Below, in pieces: positions 18,344 to 27,339 of a DNA stretch of 64,000 nucleotides. How positions within the stretch are numbered: position 1 is the stretch's first letter; every line of letters begins with the position of its first letter. A program made the position numbers and the translations under genes. The DNA comes from Hymenobacter sp. BT730 (GTDB lineage: Bacteria; Bacteroidota; Bacteroidia; Cytophagales; Hymenobacteraceae): the NCBI RefSeq assembly GCF_030542105.1, contig NZ_JAUOFB010000001.1:1550001-1614000 (forward strand), written 5' to 3'. The notes under the pieces were generated by a model. That model did not search any database, was not told the DNA's origin, and saw only the letters and a program-made list of their open reading frames with translations.

Positions 18344-21300
18344 CGCAGCAGCACCAGCCGTTGGTGCTGCCCGTTCATCTCCGCCCAATACACCCCGCCG
18401 GGTACAGGTTGGCCCAGCTGGTCATCAGCGTTCCAGGTGATGGTGTGCGAGCCGGCAAAGGTTTCAGTAGGTAGGGATTTTACGATTTCGCCGGCCGCAT
18501 TTTTAATAACCAAGGGATATTGCCCCGCTACAAACAGCGTGTAGGGCAACCGCACGCTGCCGCTAAAGGTGCGGTTGTTGGGCGCTTCCAGCGTCACTAC
18601 TTCGGGCGCCGAGTTGGTGGCGGGTGTGGTATTGAGCTGCAGACCCGGAATGGAAATAACGACCGGCTGCTTGCTCAACGGAAAGCGCAGCCGCAGGCTT
18701 TGCGAAGCGGCATCGTACTGCCAGGCGGCTGCGGGCAGCGCAGTGTTTTGAAGCAGTACTGCGGCGGGTGCTGTCGCCACGCGAGGAATCAGCAGCTCCA
18801 CCGTACGCTGGGTGGGCGCGCCGGGGTAACTGCCGTGCACGGCCACGCGCAGGGAAGTGCCAGTTGCCGTGACGTTGCCCGCAAAGGCTATGAGCTGATA
18901 TGCGTTTTGCTGTTGCGCCAGCGCCGATTTACCATCGTCCTCATACATGGTAAAGCTCGACTGCCCCACGCAGGGGTCAGCGTAAAAGCGCACCCGCAGG
19001 GTATCGGTGCGGTAACGGGCAGTGGTGTTTACGTAGGGTGCCATGGGCAGAATGGCCCCGGAGCGCACCAGCACCGGAATGCGGGCCAGCGGGGCTGTGC
19101 GGCCCACTGTCTGGCTGCCGGGGAGGGTCTCGTGGGTGTGAAAATCAATCCAGTTGCCGGCAGGCAACACCACGTTGCGGCGGCGCTGGCCGGGCTGGAT
19201 AACAGGCGCCACCAGTAGGTTGGAGCCTAAGAAATATTGGTCGTTGATGTTGGTGAACTTCGGTTTGTTCTGAGCGAGGAAGCGTTTTTGCTGGCGCTTC
19301 TGCAGCTGGTTGCTGCCCCACAGGCTGGAGGCTTTAGTGCTCCAGCCCCAACTAGTTTCTGATTCTATGGCATCAAGCGACTGGGCCGAATCCGGTTCTT
19401 CCGCGGAGGCCTCCAGTAAAGGTTCGTTTCGCAGCTGGGTTTCGCCGAAATTCATGGGGCGGGTGAGGGGCGTCCCGGTCACGCTGTTTTCCCAGGCCAG
19501 CGTGTAGAGGTAAGGCAATAGCTCATAGCGCAGGTGGGTGAAGTCGCGCACGGCACTCTTGTAGGGCTCCGGAAACCAGTAGGGCTCCGGTGGCACACCG
19601 GAACCGTGGGGCCGCAGAATGGGGCCGAGGCTGGCCATTTGCAGCCAACGGGTGTACAGCTCCGGGTCGACGGTATTGCCGGCAAATCCGCCCGCATCGG
19701 AATGCATGTAGCCCACCCCGCCCAGGCCCATGCTCAGCATAATGGGCACCTGCGCCTGCAATCCGCCCCAGGAGCGGCTCACATCCCCTGACCACGGAAA
19801 TACGCTGTGGCGCTGCATACCTGCCCAGCCCGAGCGGCCCAGATTAAACAGGCGCTCCTGCGGGTAATGCTTCGCGTAGCCTTCGCTGATAATACTGGCC
19901 CAGGCCTGCCCGTAGGCATTGTGAATGCGGCGCGTGGGGCCGGCATCATACACCATATCGGCGGGTTGGTTTTCCGGCTCGCCCAGGTCGCTCCACCAGC
20001 CGCCTACGCCGTCCTGCTTCAGCCGGTCATACTGCTGCCACATCCACTCGCGGGCCTGGGGCTTAAACATGTCCATGAGGGTGGCCGGCCCCGCCCAGAA
20101 TGACTCTACCGTGTAGGGCTGGCCGTTTTTGTCGCGCCCTACCAAGCCCTGCTTGCGCACAAAGGCATCATTACGGGAGGTGCGCATGATGTAAGGCTCC
20201 GTTATCAGAATAGTTTTTACACCCGCGGAGTCCAGGCGGCGAATCATGCGCTTAGGGTCAGAGAAGTTGGGTTGCTTCCACTGAAAGTCGCCCTGCCGGG
20301 TGGTGCCGCCAAACCAGTACAGGTCCAGCACCAGCCCATCCAGGGGAAACCCTTCGCGCCGCATACGGGCTGCCACCTGGTACATTTCCTGCTCCGACTG
20401 ATACCCAAACCGGCTTTGGATAAGGCCCATGGCCCAGCGCGGGGGCAGCGGTTGCCGGCCCGTCAGGGCAGTGTAGCGACTCAGCATTTCGGGGTAAGAA
20501 CTACCGCTAATCAGGAAATAGGCCATATGCCGGAGGCCTTCGCCGGTGTATTCCAGCGTGTTTTTCTCCGTAGCGCCCAGATCTAAGGTGCCCGGTGCGT
20601 GGTTATCGAAAAACAGCATATAACCCCGGCTGCTGACTATGGTAGGCAGGCTCACGTTCAAAATCGGTTCCCCATTCTGGTAGCCGTAGTGCGCTTCGTT
20701 GTAGAGCATGATGCGCCGGCCGCGGCGGTCCAGGGGAAGGGCGCGGGAGCCGGTGCCGTATAAGTGCTCATCTGGTGCAAGCTTAAAGCTGACGCCGAGG
20801 CCAGCCGGGGTGCCGGTAGGGGAGGCGTCACGTTGGAAAGAGCCGCTCACTTCGCCCAGTAGGGTTTTGCCAGCCTGTAGAAAGCTGACGCGCAGCGGGC
20901 TTTTTTGAATGATGACAGTAGTCGTGCCATCGGTTTGCCATTCCAGCGTTTGAGCCGTGGCGCGGACATTACCTGCGTTCCGGGGCTGTTGAGTGGCTGG
21001 CAGCGCGTCTTTCTCCGGGCTTTCCTTCCCGGCCCCCGACCGAAACCATGTACTGGCAGGCTGTACTACGCTCACTGATGGAATTTCCTGCACGGGCTGC
21101 CCCGCCGGAAAATACTCTACCCGTACTACCCCCTCAGCCCACGGACGTACCTGAACCGTGCTGCCGTTGCTACTGACAACTGTGAGGATTCCGGCCTGGT
21201 AAGTATGACTTTGGTAGTTTCCTGTCCCAACGGCGCGCCCGGGCATTTCCTTTTGGCCAAACGGGTCCTTCCGGGGCGGTCCGCCTCCTTCCCGCTGGGC

Positions 21301-21363
21301 TACAGCCGTAAGCGAAACCAACAGGAACAGCAGGGGAAATACGCGGCGTACGCTACGGAGCAT
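18340..21363 (-). CDS. Secreted GH31 alpha-glucosidase-like enzyme with T9SS-type C-terminus
   Basis: About 1007 residues from the ATG at 21363, which begins a signal peptide (MLRSVRRVFPLLFLLVSLTAVAQ). An N-terminal GH31 beta-sandwich leads to the catalytic barrel (RWAMGLIQSRFGYQSEQEM, DGLVLDLYWFGG). The nucleophile is Asp459 in GGWWSDLGEPE and the acid/base Asp527 in FPWSGDVSRSW. After the distal sandwich domains comes a short C-terminal module (VIKNAAGEIVKSLPTETF ... GVYWAEMNGQHQRLVLLR) resembling FlgD-like/T9SS sorting tails. It probably acts outside the cell or on the surface on alpha-glucosides; alpha-xylosidase or another GH31 specificity is not excluded. The stop overlaps the convergent PAP2 stop by 4 nt with no terminator between. 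Confidence 0.9.
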   Translation of the reverse strand: MLRSVRRVFPLLFLLVSLTAVAQREGGGPPRKDPFGQKEMPGRAVGTGNYQSHTYQAGILTVVSSNGSTVQVRPWAEGVVRVEYFPAGQPVQEIPSVSVVQPASTWFRSGAGKESPEKDALPATQQPRNAGNVRATAQTLEWQTDGTTTVIIQKSPLRVSFLQAGKTLLGEVSGSFQRDASPTGTPAGLGVSFKLAPDEHLYGTGSRALPLDRRGRRIMLYNEAHYGYQNGEPILNVSLPTIVSSRGYMLFFDNHAPGTLDLGATEKNTLEYTGEGLRHMAYFLISGSSYPEMLSRYTALTGRQPLPPRWAMGLIQSRFGYQSEQEMYQVAARMRREGFPLDGLVLDLYWFGGTTRQGDFQWKQPNFSDPKRMIRRLDSAGVKTILITEPYIMRTSRNDAFVRKQGLVGRDKNGQPYTVESFWAGPATLMDMFKPQAREWMWQQYDRLKQDGVGGWWSDLGEPENQPADMVYDAGPTRRIHNAYGQAWASIISEGYAKHYPQERLFNLGRSGWAGMQRHSVFPWSGDVSRSWGGLQAQVPIMLSMGLGGVGYMHSDAGGFAGNTVDPELYTRWLQMASLGPILRPHGSGVPPEPYWFPEPYKSAVRDFTHLRYELLPYLYTLAWENSVTGTPLTRPMNFGETQLRNEPLLEASAEEPDSAQSLDAIESETSWGWSTKASSLWGSNQLQKRQQKRFLAQNKPKFTNINDQYFLGSNLLVAPVIQPGQRRRNVVLPAGNWIDFHTHETLPGSQTVGRTAPLARIPVLVRSGAILPMAPYVNTTARYRTDTLRVRFYADPCVGQSSFTMYEDDGKSALAQQQNAYQLIAFAGNVTATGTSLRVAVHGSYPGAPTQRTVELLIPRVATAPAAVLLQNTALPAAAWQYDAASQSLRLRFPLSKQPVVISIPGLQLNTTPATNSAPEVVTLEAPNNRTFSGSVRLPYTLFVAGQYPLVIKNAAGEIVKSLPTETFAGSHTITWNADDQLGQPVPGGVYWAEMNGQHQRLVLLR

Positions 21364-21512
21364 AGAAACAGAGCTTAATGAGCAGGCCAAGATACTGCCC
21401 CGGATACGGCTACGGAAGCCTCCCCGAAAACAACTCACCATCAGTAGCACAACAGCATTCCACTTCGAGGCGTAAAGAGCTAGCCAATCATTCCCAAAAT
21501 CTCCCTAGCACT

Positions 21513-21854
21513 ATGGACAACCACGCCGAACACCTCGAAAGAACCGTCATTGCCCTCACCGATGGTATTAACCATGGGTTGCATTCTCACCTCGAACCCG
21601 CACTGGAAAGCATTGATGGCTGGGTTGAAACGCTGCAGAACAACCACGGCAGCGCTGCTATGGTAGCTGAGCTGCAAAGCCTGAAAGGCTACCTGCAGAA
21701 CGGCGACACCCTGGAGCTCAGCCAGTCCTTACAGCGCCTGGGGCAGGAAACCTCTAAAATGGCAGCCCACCTGCACAATAACCTCGGCGACCAGCTCCGG
21801 CACCTGGGCCAGACGCTCATTATGGCTGCCGGCAATATGAAGGTTTCTCACTGA
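21513..21854 (+). CDS. Hypothetical small helical protein
   Basis: 113 residues from the ATG at 21513 (MDNHAEHLERTVIALTDG). The frame is open further upstream, but that part overlaps the divergent GH31 5' end and looks non-coding. The product has no signal peptide or membrane segment. It appears almost wholly alpha-helical, rich in His, Gln, Leu and Asn, with heptad-like spacing (LERTVIALTDGI, LHNNLGDQLRHLGQTL), suggesting a small helical bundle. It is followed directly by a strong terminator, which supports a real transcription unit. No family recognised. Confidence 0.6.
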   Translation: MDNHAEHLERTVIALTDGINHGLHSHLEPALESIDGWVETLQNNHGSAAMVAELQSLKGYLQNGDTLELSQSLQRLGQETSKMAAHLHNNLGDQLRHLGQTLIMAAGNMKVSH

Positions 21855-21872
21855 GTGATGTTGGCTTGTGCT

Positions 21873-21909
21873 GAAAAAAGGCCGCTCTGCAACAGAGCGG
21901 CCTTTTTAT
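21873..21909. terminator. Intrinsic terminator, bidirectional
   Basis: GGCCGCTCTG-caa-CAGAGCGGCC with A6 before and T5 after, between the 113-residue protein gene and the convergent gamma-glutamyltransferase gene. Confidence 0.92.
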
Positions 21910-21983
21910 TATAGATAAGCCTGAGTTTACTGCACATACTAAACAGTCAACTCAGCTCAGCATGGCAGGCGGCTATTGCAATT

Positions 21984-23720
21984 TCAATAGCCCTGCGCAG
22001 AATCATCCCCACGCGGGTCGGCGCCGCCTTCCAGCTTGCCGCCGGGCAGCACCCGAATAATATCCAGACGGCCCCAGCGGCCACGTGGGTTCAGGTTGTA
22101 ACCGCGGGCGCGGAGCGTATCCTGCGCGGCGGGCAACAGGGCATTATTTTCTACGTCAATCTGGTCGGGAATCCATTGGTGATGCAGACGCGGCGCGGCC
22201 ACTGCCTGTTGGGCGTTCATGCCGTAGTCAATGACATTCAGAATGCTTTGCAGCACGGAGGTAATGATGGTGCTGCCGCCCGGTGTGCCGGTTACCAGTT
22301 CCACCTTGCCATCTTTGGTCAGAATAGCCGGCGTCATGGAGGATAGCATGCGCTTGCCAGGTTGAATAGCGTTGGCCGTACCCCCTACCAGACCATAAGA
22401 ATTAGGGGTGCCGGGTTTGCTGCTGAAATCGTCCATTTCATTATTCAGCAGGAAGCCACCACCTGCTACTACTACTTTGCTACCGTAGCCGCCATTAAGA
22501 GTGGTCGTGCAGCTCACGGCATTGCCCTGGGCATCTACAATGCTGTAGTGCGTGGTCTGGTCTGACTCGTAACCTGGCAGACCCTTGCCGGCAGTCACTT
22601 CTTTGCTAGGGGTGGCACGGTAGGGCAGAGTAGTAGCCATGCGTAGTTTGTTGTAGCTGGGCTCCAAAAGCTGTTGCACCGGTACGCGGCCAAAGTCCGG
22701 GTCGCCTAGGTAAGTGGCGCGGTCGGCGTACACGCGGCGTTCGGCTTCCGTAATCCAGTGCACAGCCTGCGGCGAATGCCAACCGGCTTCCCCCAGATTA
22801 TAGGCCTCCAGCATTTGCAGCATCTGCAAAAGTGCCACGCCGCCGCTGCTGGGTGGCGGAAAGGTGAGCACCTGATGGCCACGATATTGCCCGTGTAGGG
22901 GCGTACGCCATTTGGCCTGGTAGCTCAGCAAATCTTTTTTGGTGATAAGACCCTTGCCCTGCTGCATTTCCGCTACAATGCGGGTGGCGGTTTCACCCTC
23001 ATAAAAACCCGCCCGTCCCTGGTCGCGAATTCGAGCTAGAGTAGCCGCCAACTCGGGGTATTTAATCCTGTCCCCGGCTTTCCACTCACCTTGCTCACGC
23101 AAGTAGGTCGGTAGATGGGTGGCATTGAACTTACGGAAAGCCTCCTGGTTACTATTCAGACCCGCTGCTTCTTTCTCCGTTAGTGTAAGACCTTGTGCGG
23201 CCAGGTCCACAGCGGGCTGCACCACGTCTTTCCACGGCAGCTTTCCCAGTTTTTTGTGAATTTCTACCATGCCGGCCACCGTGCCGGGTACGCCCACGGC
23301 CAAATGGCCCAGGGTGCTACGGTCGGGTACTACGTTGCCCTGCGCATCCAGGTACATATCCCGGGAAGCAGCCGCCGGCGCCGTTTCACGAAAATCCAGA
23401 GCACCTTCGCTCCCATCGGCCCCGCGGTAAAGCAGGAAGCCGCCACCCCCGATATTGCCGGCCGCTGGCAGGGCCACGGCCAGCGCAAACTGTACGGCCA
23501 CGGCCGCATCATAGGCATTGCCGCCTTTTTGCAAAATTTCTACCCCAATGCGGGAAGCCTCCGGGTGCGCCGATACCACCATAGCTTTGGCCGTAACCAC
23601 GGGCGTAGCAGCTGGTATGGGGGCGGCCAGGGAAGGAGTAACCGTTGAGGTAACGGGCGCCTGGGCGGTGGTGCAGGCAAAGAAAGCCGCCAGCGCAAGC
23701 GGCAGGGAATATCGTTTCAT
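21984..23720 (-). CDS. ggt: Gamma-glutamyltransferase (glutathione hydrolase)
   Basis: 578-residue N-terminal nucleophile hydrolase that removes the gamma-glutamyl group from glutathione and related peptides in the periplasm. A signal sequence with a possible lipobox (LALAAFFAC, Cys16) is followed by a low-complexity Pro/Ala/Thr linker and the large subunit: NAYDAAVAVQFALAV, the GNIGGGGF loop and DFRETAP with substrate Arg111. Autoprocessing is expected before Thr389 in SDQTTHYSIVD, which becomes the nucleophile. Downstream are NNEMDDFS and GKRMLSSMTP of the small subunit. TATCTTCG, close to the promoter consensus, ends only 6 nt before the ATG. Confidence 0.95.
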   Translation of the reverse strand: MKRYSLPLALAAFFACTTAQAPVTSTVTPSLAAPIPAATPVVTAKAMVVSAHPEASRIGVEILQKGGNAYDAAVAVQFALAVALPAAGNIGGGGFLLYRGADGSEGALDFRETAPAAASRDMYLDAQGNVVPDRSTLGHLAVGVPGTVAGMVEIHKKLGKLPWKDVVQPAVDLAAQGLTLTEKEAAGLNSNQEAFRKFNATHLPTYLREQGEWKAGDRIKYPELAATLARIRDQGRAGFYEGETATRIVAEMQQGKGLITKKDLLSYQAKWRTPLHGQYRGHQVLTFPPPSSGGVALLQMLQMLEAYNLGEAGWHSPQAVHWITEAERRVYADRATYLGDPDFGRVPVQQLLEPSYNKLRMATTLPYRATPSKEVTAGKGLPGYESDQTTHYSIVDAQGNAVSCTTTLNGGYGSKVVVAGGGFLLNNEMDDFSSKPGTPNSYGLVGGTANAIQPGKRMLSSMTPAILTKDGKVELVTGTPGGSTIITSVLQSILNVIDYGMNAQQAVAAPRLHHQWIPDQIDVENNALLPAAQDTLRARGYNLNPRGRWGRLDIIRVLPGGKLEGGADPRGDDSAQGY

Positions 23721-23789
23721 ACCCGGCGAAGATAAGGAGTGTCGAGCCTATAAAGGCAGATACCTTCTAATGCTTTAGTTGTAGTTGGG

Positions 23790-24011
23790 ATGGTTATAGA
23801 CTATAAAAACGGACAATTAAACTCTTCTACTGGGTCCCAAAATTCTCTTGGCCTTGCAAATGACTTTGTAACTTTGGCTTTGACTGGAGGGTATGCAGGC
23901 GGAACATTATCACAGGCTACCTCCTTTAAAATTGGCTCCGCTGAATCTTGGGAAAAGTTAACATTAACAGTTTTCAGTACTGCAAGTGCTATATATGACA
24001 CATGGAATTAA
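23790..24011 (+). pseudogene. Low-GC ORF remnant, possibly the 3' end of a lost larger gene
   Basis: Open frame from about 23753 to 24011 with a possible ATG at 23790 and no ribosome-binding or promoter signal. The 73-residue peptide has small hydrophobic, Gly/Ser/Thr-rich stretches (LANDFVTLALTGGYAGGTL, VFSTASAIYDTWN). It is notably poorer in GC than the ggt and glgB genes around it. The absence of a proper start and the sharp composition change suggest the surviving tail of a longer horizontally acquired gene, for instance the end of a polymorphic toxin, but I recognise no domain. Confidence 0.35.
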
Positions 24012-24037
24012 ACAACAACTTTGTCCGGTAATATAAA

Positions 24038-24526
24038 ATGGGGATTAAGATTTCAAACGGAATAGCAGAAGCCTATTTCAATTCGGAAAAAAAATCTTCA
24101 AATAAAATGATTTTCGTACTGGGGCCTGTAGGGCTTTTAATGCTATTGTTTAATGCGTATAATACTTTTGGGAATTCAGAATACTATATTTACATAGTAG
24201 TTTTGTCGGTGAATATTGTTTATTTCTTGATATATCATTCGCAAATTGTTATAAAAGGAAAATACATGAATTCTTTAATCAGTGAGTTTATGTATAAAGA
24301 TGATATATGGATATTTAAAACTTTTGACTGGTACTTCAGGAAAAGGCAAGTAATTGTTGTAAATAAAATTATTGAGGTTAAAAATTTAAATAAAAGTTTG
24401 TTTGGGAGCAAATTAGAAGTGCATAAATTAACGGTATTGAGTGATGGAAAAATTAAATATATTTTTATTTTCCCCCAATCATTTGAAAATTTAGAGCAAA
24501 TATATTTAAGTACTTTCAATAAATAA
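24038..24526 (+). CDS. Hypothetical low-GC membrane protein (immunity-like position)
   Basis: 162 residues, strongly AT-biased codons rich in Lys, Ile, Asn and Phe, unlike all neighbours. Two adjacent hydrophobic segments near the N-terminus (KMIFVLGPVGLLMLLFNAY and YYIYIVVLSVNIVYFLIYH) are followed by a soluble domain of alternating strands (VNKIIEVKNLNKSLFGS, KYIFIFPQSFENLEQIY). It begins 27 nt after the preceding remnant on the same strand. A small AT-rich membrane protein behind a gene tail resembles an orphan immunity gene, but this is inference from position and composition only; no family recognised. Confidence 0.5.
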   Translation: MGIKISNGIAEAYFNSEKKSSNKMIFVLGPVGLLMLLFNAYNTFGNSEYYIYIVVLSVNIVYFLIYHSQIVIKGKYMNSLISEFMYKDDIWIFKTFDWYFRKRQVIVVNKIIEVKNLNKSLFGSKLEVHKLTVLSDGKIKYIFIFPQSFENLEQIYLSTFNK

Positions 24527-24628
24527 ATTCATATTTAAAAAAAATAAATAGGAGTGCGCAGCTGTGCGCCTCGGAAACAAAAACATGACCTCTTTTAGGA
24601 AAGCACTATCATAATCCCCCGCTCCTCG

Positions 24629-24636
24629 TAGTTTTG
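24629..24636 (+). promoter_or_regulatory. Bacteroidota -7 promoter element ahead of the branching-enzyme gene
   Basis: TAGTTTTG matches TAnnTTTG exactly, 18 nt before the ATG at 24655. It overlaps the in-frame TTG at 24634, which argues against that TTG as start codon. Confidence 0.55.
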
Positions 24637-24654
24637 ACCCAAACCCGACCTGCC

Positions 24655-26703
24655 ATGAATACGGAACTGACTGACGTAGTACCTTCTACTCCGCACCTGC
24701 CCCTGGTGCAGCAGGATGCCTGGCTGGCACCTTATGAGCCCGTGTTGCGGGCCCGTTTAGAGCGCCTGGAGCAGCGCCTGCAGGAAATTAACCAGCAGTA
24801 TGGCTCACTCACCAAGTTTGCCTCCGCGCACCAACGGCTCGGGCTTAACTATGACCCCCGCCGCAAGGGCTATTGGTTCCGGGAATGGGCCCCGGCTGCA
24901 CAGGGCCTGTTTCTGGTTGGTGACTTCAACCAGTGGGACCGGCAGGCCACGCCTTTGCAGCGCGGGCAGGATGGCGTATGGGAAGTATTTCTGGCGGATA
25001 AAGACTACGGCCAGCGCCTCACGCATGGTAGCCGCTACAAGGTGCACGTGGTCACGCAAAAAGGCGGCAAAGACCGGCTGCCGGCCACGCTGCGCCGTGC
25101 TGTGCAAGACGAGCAGTCCAAGGATTTTGCCGCCCAGGTGTGGCGCCCCGAAACCCAGTTCACCTGGACCGACCAGAAATTTCGCATCGCCAACTATGTG
25201 CGGGAGCCCTTTATTTATGAGTGCCACGTGGGCATGGCCACGGAGGAAGGCCGCACGGGTACTTATCTGGAATTTGCCGAAAATATCCTGCCGCGTATTC
25301 AGGCCCTGGGGTACAACTGCATTCAGCTGATGGCCGTGATGGAGCATCCGTATTACGGCTCCTTCGGTTACCACGTAGCCAATTTCTTTGCCGCTTCTTC
25401 CCGCTTTGGCACCCCTGAGGAGCTGAAGCATCTCATCAATGAGGCTCACCGTCGCGGCATTGCCGTGCTGCTGGACGTGGTACACTCCCATGCCGTGAAA
25501 AATGAGGCGGAGGGTCTGGCTGATTTCGATGGCTCCGGCGCGCAGTACTTCCATCCCGGCAAGCGCGGCGAGCATCCCGGCTGGGACTCCAAACTTTTTG
25601 ATTACGGCCGGCCCGAAGTGCTGCAGTTCCTGCTCAGCAATCTGCGCTACTGGCTGGAGGAGTTTCACTTTGATGGCTTCCGCTTTGATGGGGTTACCAG
25701 CATGCTCTACCACCACCACGGCGAGGGTGTGGGCTTTGGGCATTACGACCAGTATTTTGGCCCGGAAGTAGATGAGGATGCCATCCTGTACCTGCAGCTG
25801 GCTTCTACCTTGGTGCATGACTGCAAGCGCAGCGCCCTGCTGATAGCCGAAGACATGAGCGGCATGCCCGGTCTGTGTCGTCCCATCAGCGAAGGGGGGG
25901 TGGGCTTTGATTACCGCTTGGCTATGGGCATTCCGGACTACTGGATTAAGCTACTAAAACACTCCCGCGACGAAGACTGGAACCTCCACGACCTGTGGTA
26001 TGTGCTCACCAACCGCCGCGTCGGCGAGAAAACCGTAGCCTACGCCGAAAGCCACGACCAGGCCCTGGTTGGCGACAAAACCCTGGCTCACTGGCTGATT
26101 GACGCCGCCATTTACACCCACATGCACAAGGACGACCCCGACCCGGTGGTGGCCCGTGGCGTGGCGCTGCATAAGCTTATCCGCCTGCTCACGCTGGCGC
26201 TGGGCGGCGAGGCATACCTCAACTTCATCGGCAACGAGTTTGGCCACCCGGAGTGGGTGGACTTCCCACGTCAGGGCAACGAGTGGAGCTACCACTTTGC
26301 CCGCCGCCAGTGGAGCCTTTCTACCAACCCCGAGCTGAAATACCAGTACCTGCTGGCCTTCGATAAAGCCATGGTTACCACTGCCCGCAACCAGCGCCTG
26401 CTGGCCGCCGGCCCGGCCCACGAGCTTAACATCGACAGCAACAACCAGGTCCTTATTTTCGAGCGCGCCGGGCTGATATTCGTCTTCAGCTTCCACGTAG
26501 ACCGCAGCGTGTTCGACTACCGCTTCTTCGTGCCCCAGGCCGGCCGCTACCGCATCATCCTCAATTCCGATGATGCCCAATTCGGCGGTTTCCAGCGCGT
26601 AGACGATGGCCTGACTTATGAAACCTTTGCGGAGGATGGAGTAAACAAACTCAGCCTGTATGTGACCAGCCGCACGGCGTTAGTGCTGCAGCGCATTGGC
26701 TAA
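24655..26703 (+). CDS. glgB: 1,4-alpha-glucan branching enzyme, GH13_8 (eukaryote-like) type
   Basis: 682-residue cytoplasmic branching enzyme that makes alpha-1,6 branches in glycogen. A CBM48 module (YWFREWAPAAQGLFLVGDFNQWD, about 73-95) precedes the catalytic barrel. Key residues are nucleophile Asp345 (DGFRFDGVTSM), acid/base Glu399 (AEDMSGMP) and Asp468 (AESHDQALVGD). The blocks GYNCIQLMAVMEHPYYGSFG, DVVHSHAVKN, YHHHGEGVGF and FIGNEFGHPEWVDFP are those of plant/animal branching enzymes (GBE1-like) rather than E. coli GlgB. The ATG at 24655 is preferred because the promoter element covers the upstream TTG. It probably works with the neighbouring GH31 and glycosyltransferase-like proteins on storage glucan. 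Confidence 0.94.
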   Translation: MNTELTDVVPSTPHLPLVQQDAWLAPYEPVLRARLERLEQRLQEINQQYGSLTKFASAHQRLGLNYDPRRKGYWFREWAPAAQGLFLVGDFNQWDRQATPLQRGQDGVWEVFLADKDYGQRLTHGSRYKVHVVTQKGGKDRLPATLRRAVQDEQSKDFAAQVWRPETQFTWTDQKFRIANYVREPFIYECHVGMATEEGRTGTYLEFAENILPRIQALGYNCIQLMAVMEHPYYGSFGYHVANFFAASSRFGTPEELKHLINEAHRRGIAVLLDVVHSHAVKNEAEGLADFDGSGAQYFHPGKRGEHPGWDSKLFDYGRPEVLQFLLSNLRYWLEEFHFDGFRFDGVTSMLYHHHGEGVGFGHYDQYFGPEVDEDAILYLQLASTLVHDCKRSALLIAEDMSGMPGLCRPISEGGVGFDYRLAMGIPDYWIKLLKHSRDEDWNLHDLWYVLTNRRVGEKTVAYAESHDQALVGDKTLAHWLIDAAIYTHMHKDDPDPVVARGVALHKLIRLLTLALGGEAYLNFIGNEFGHPEWVDFPRQGNEWSYHFARRQWSLSTNPELKYQYLLAFDKAMVTTARNQRLLAAGPAHELNIDSNNQVLIFERAGLIFVFSFHVDRSVFDYRFFVPQAGRYRIILNSDDAQFGGFQRVDDGLTYETFAEDGVNKLSLYVTSRTALVLQRIG

Positions 26704-26716
26704 AAGCAGAACCCGT

Positions 26717-26764
26717 ATCAAATCAAAGGCCCGCTTCAGTTAAGAAGCGGGCCTTTGATTTGAT
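26717..26764. terminator. Very long bidirectional terminator hairpin
   Basis: A perfect 21-bp stem, ATCAAATCAAAGGCCCGCTTC paired with its complement, around a 6-nt loop (agttaa), between the convergent glgB and DUF1905 genes. T-rich flanks are only partial. Confidence 0.75.
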
Positions 26765-26781
26765 GTGTGACTAACGTTTTG

Positions 26782-27276
26782 CTACGGTTTGCGGCCGGAG
26801 GCAATCCGGTCCAGGGCATCCTGCACGCGGCGGGCGCGGGTTTCCGCTTTCTTAGCCCGCTCAATGCCCTGCGCAAACTCTTTGCGGTGAGTATAGGAAA
26901 GATCGTCAAAGCGCTGGCGCAGACCGGCCCGGTCCAGGGCCATGGCTAGCTCCTCGGGCACAGTCACGGTGCGCTCTTCGGTATCCCGGGACAGGGTGAT
27001 ATGCACCGACTGACTCCAGGATTTACCAATGGCATTGCGGATCTGCTTAAGCACCAACAGGGCGTGGTTGCCATCGCCCATAGGAGAAAGGCTGCCGCGG
27101 TACGGGAAACCATCAATAGTAGCACGTATGGGCAGCAGGCCGCGCACGCCGTAGGTGGCTTCTACGTTGAAGGGAACCAAGACGAAAACGCCGCCGGTTT
27201 CGGCATCCAGCTCCAGGGGGGCATCAAAAGTGTGTTCGGGAGTCAATACTGTATGGCTAATGGGTACTGGTAACAA
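26782..27276 (-). CDS. DUF1905 / YdeI-OmpD-associated family protein
   Basis: 164 residues. The N-terminal half (GVFVLVPFNVEATYGVRGLLPIRATIDG ... SLSPMGDGNHALLVLKQIR) has the beta-barrel pattern of DUF1905. The C-terminal half (VPEELAMALDRAGLRQRFDDLSYTHRKEFAQGIERAKKAETR) is the YdeI/OmpD-associated helical segment. The two-domain combination is common in Bacteroidota and Actinobacteria; its role is not established (bacteriocin-protection has been proposed for relatives). The only upstream start is a TTG at 27276, so the exact N-terminus is uncertain. Soluble, no signal peptide. Confidence 0.8.
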   Translation of the reverse strand: MLPVPISHTVLTPEHTFDAPLELDAETGGVFVLVPFNVEATYGVRGLLPIRATIDGFPYRGSLSPMGDGNHALLVLKQIRNAIGKSWSQSVHITLSRDTEERTVTVPEELAMALDRAGLRQRFDDLSYTHRKEFAQGIERAKKAETRARRVQDALDRIASGRKP

Positions 27277-27339
27277 GCGGGCAATTTACCACTCTTCCGG
27301 TTCTGGTGCCGCGCCTCCGCTGAGAGGGAGTCAGCAGAG

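Noticed and set aside
18520..20586. Plus-strand frames over the secreted GH31 gene
   Set aside because: Their compositions are typical of antisense frames in GC-rich genes, and the GH31 catalytic motifs lie on the minus strand.
24634..24636. TTG as start codon of the branching enzyme
   Set aside because: It is the tail of the promoter motif TAGTTTTG. The ATG at 24655 is better placed.
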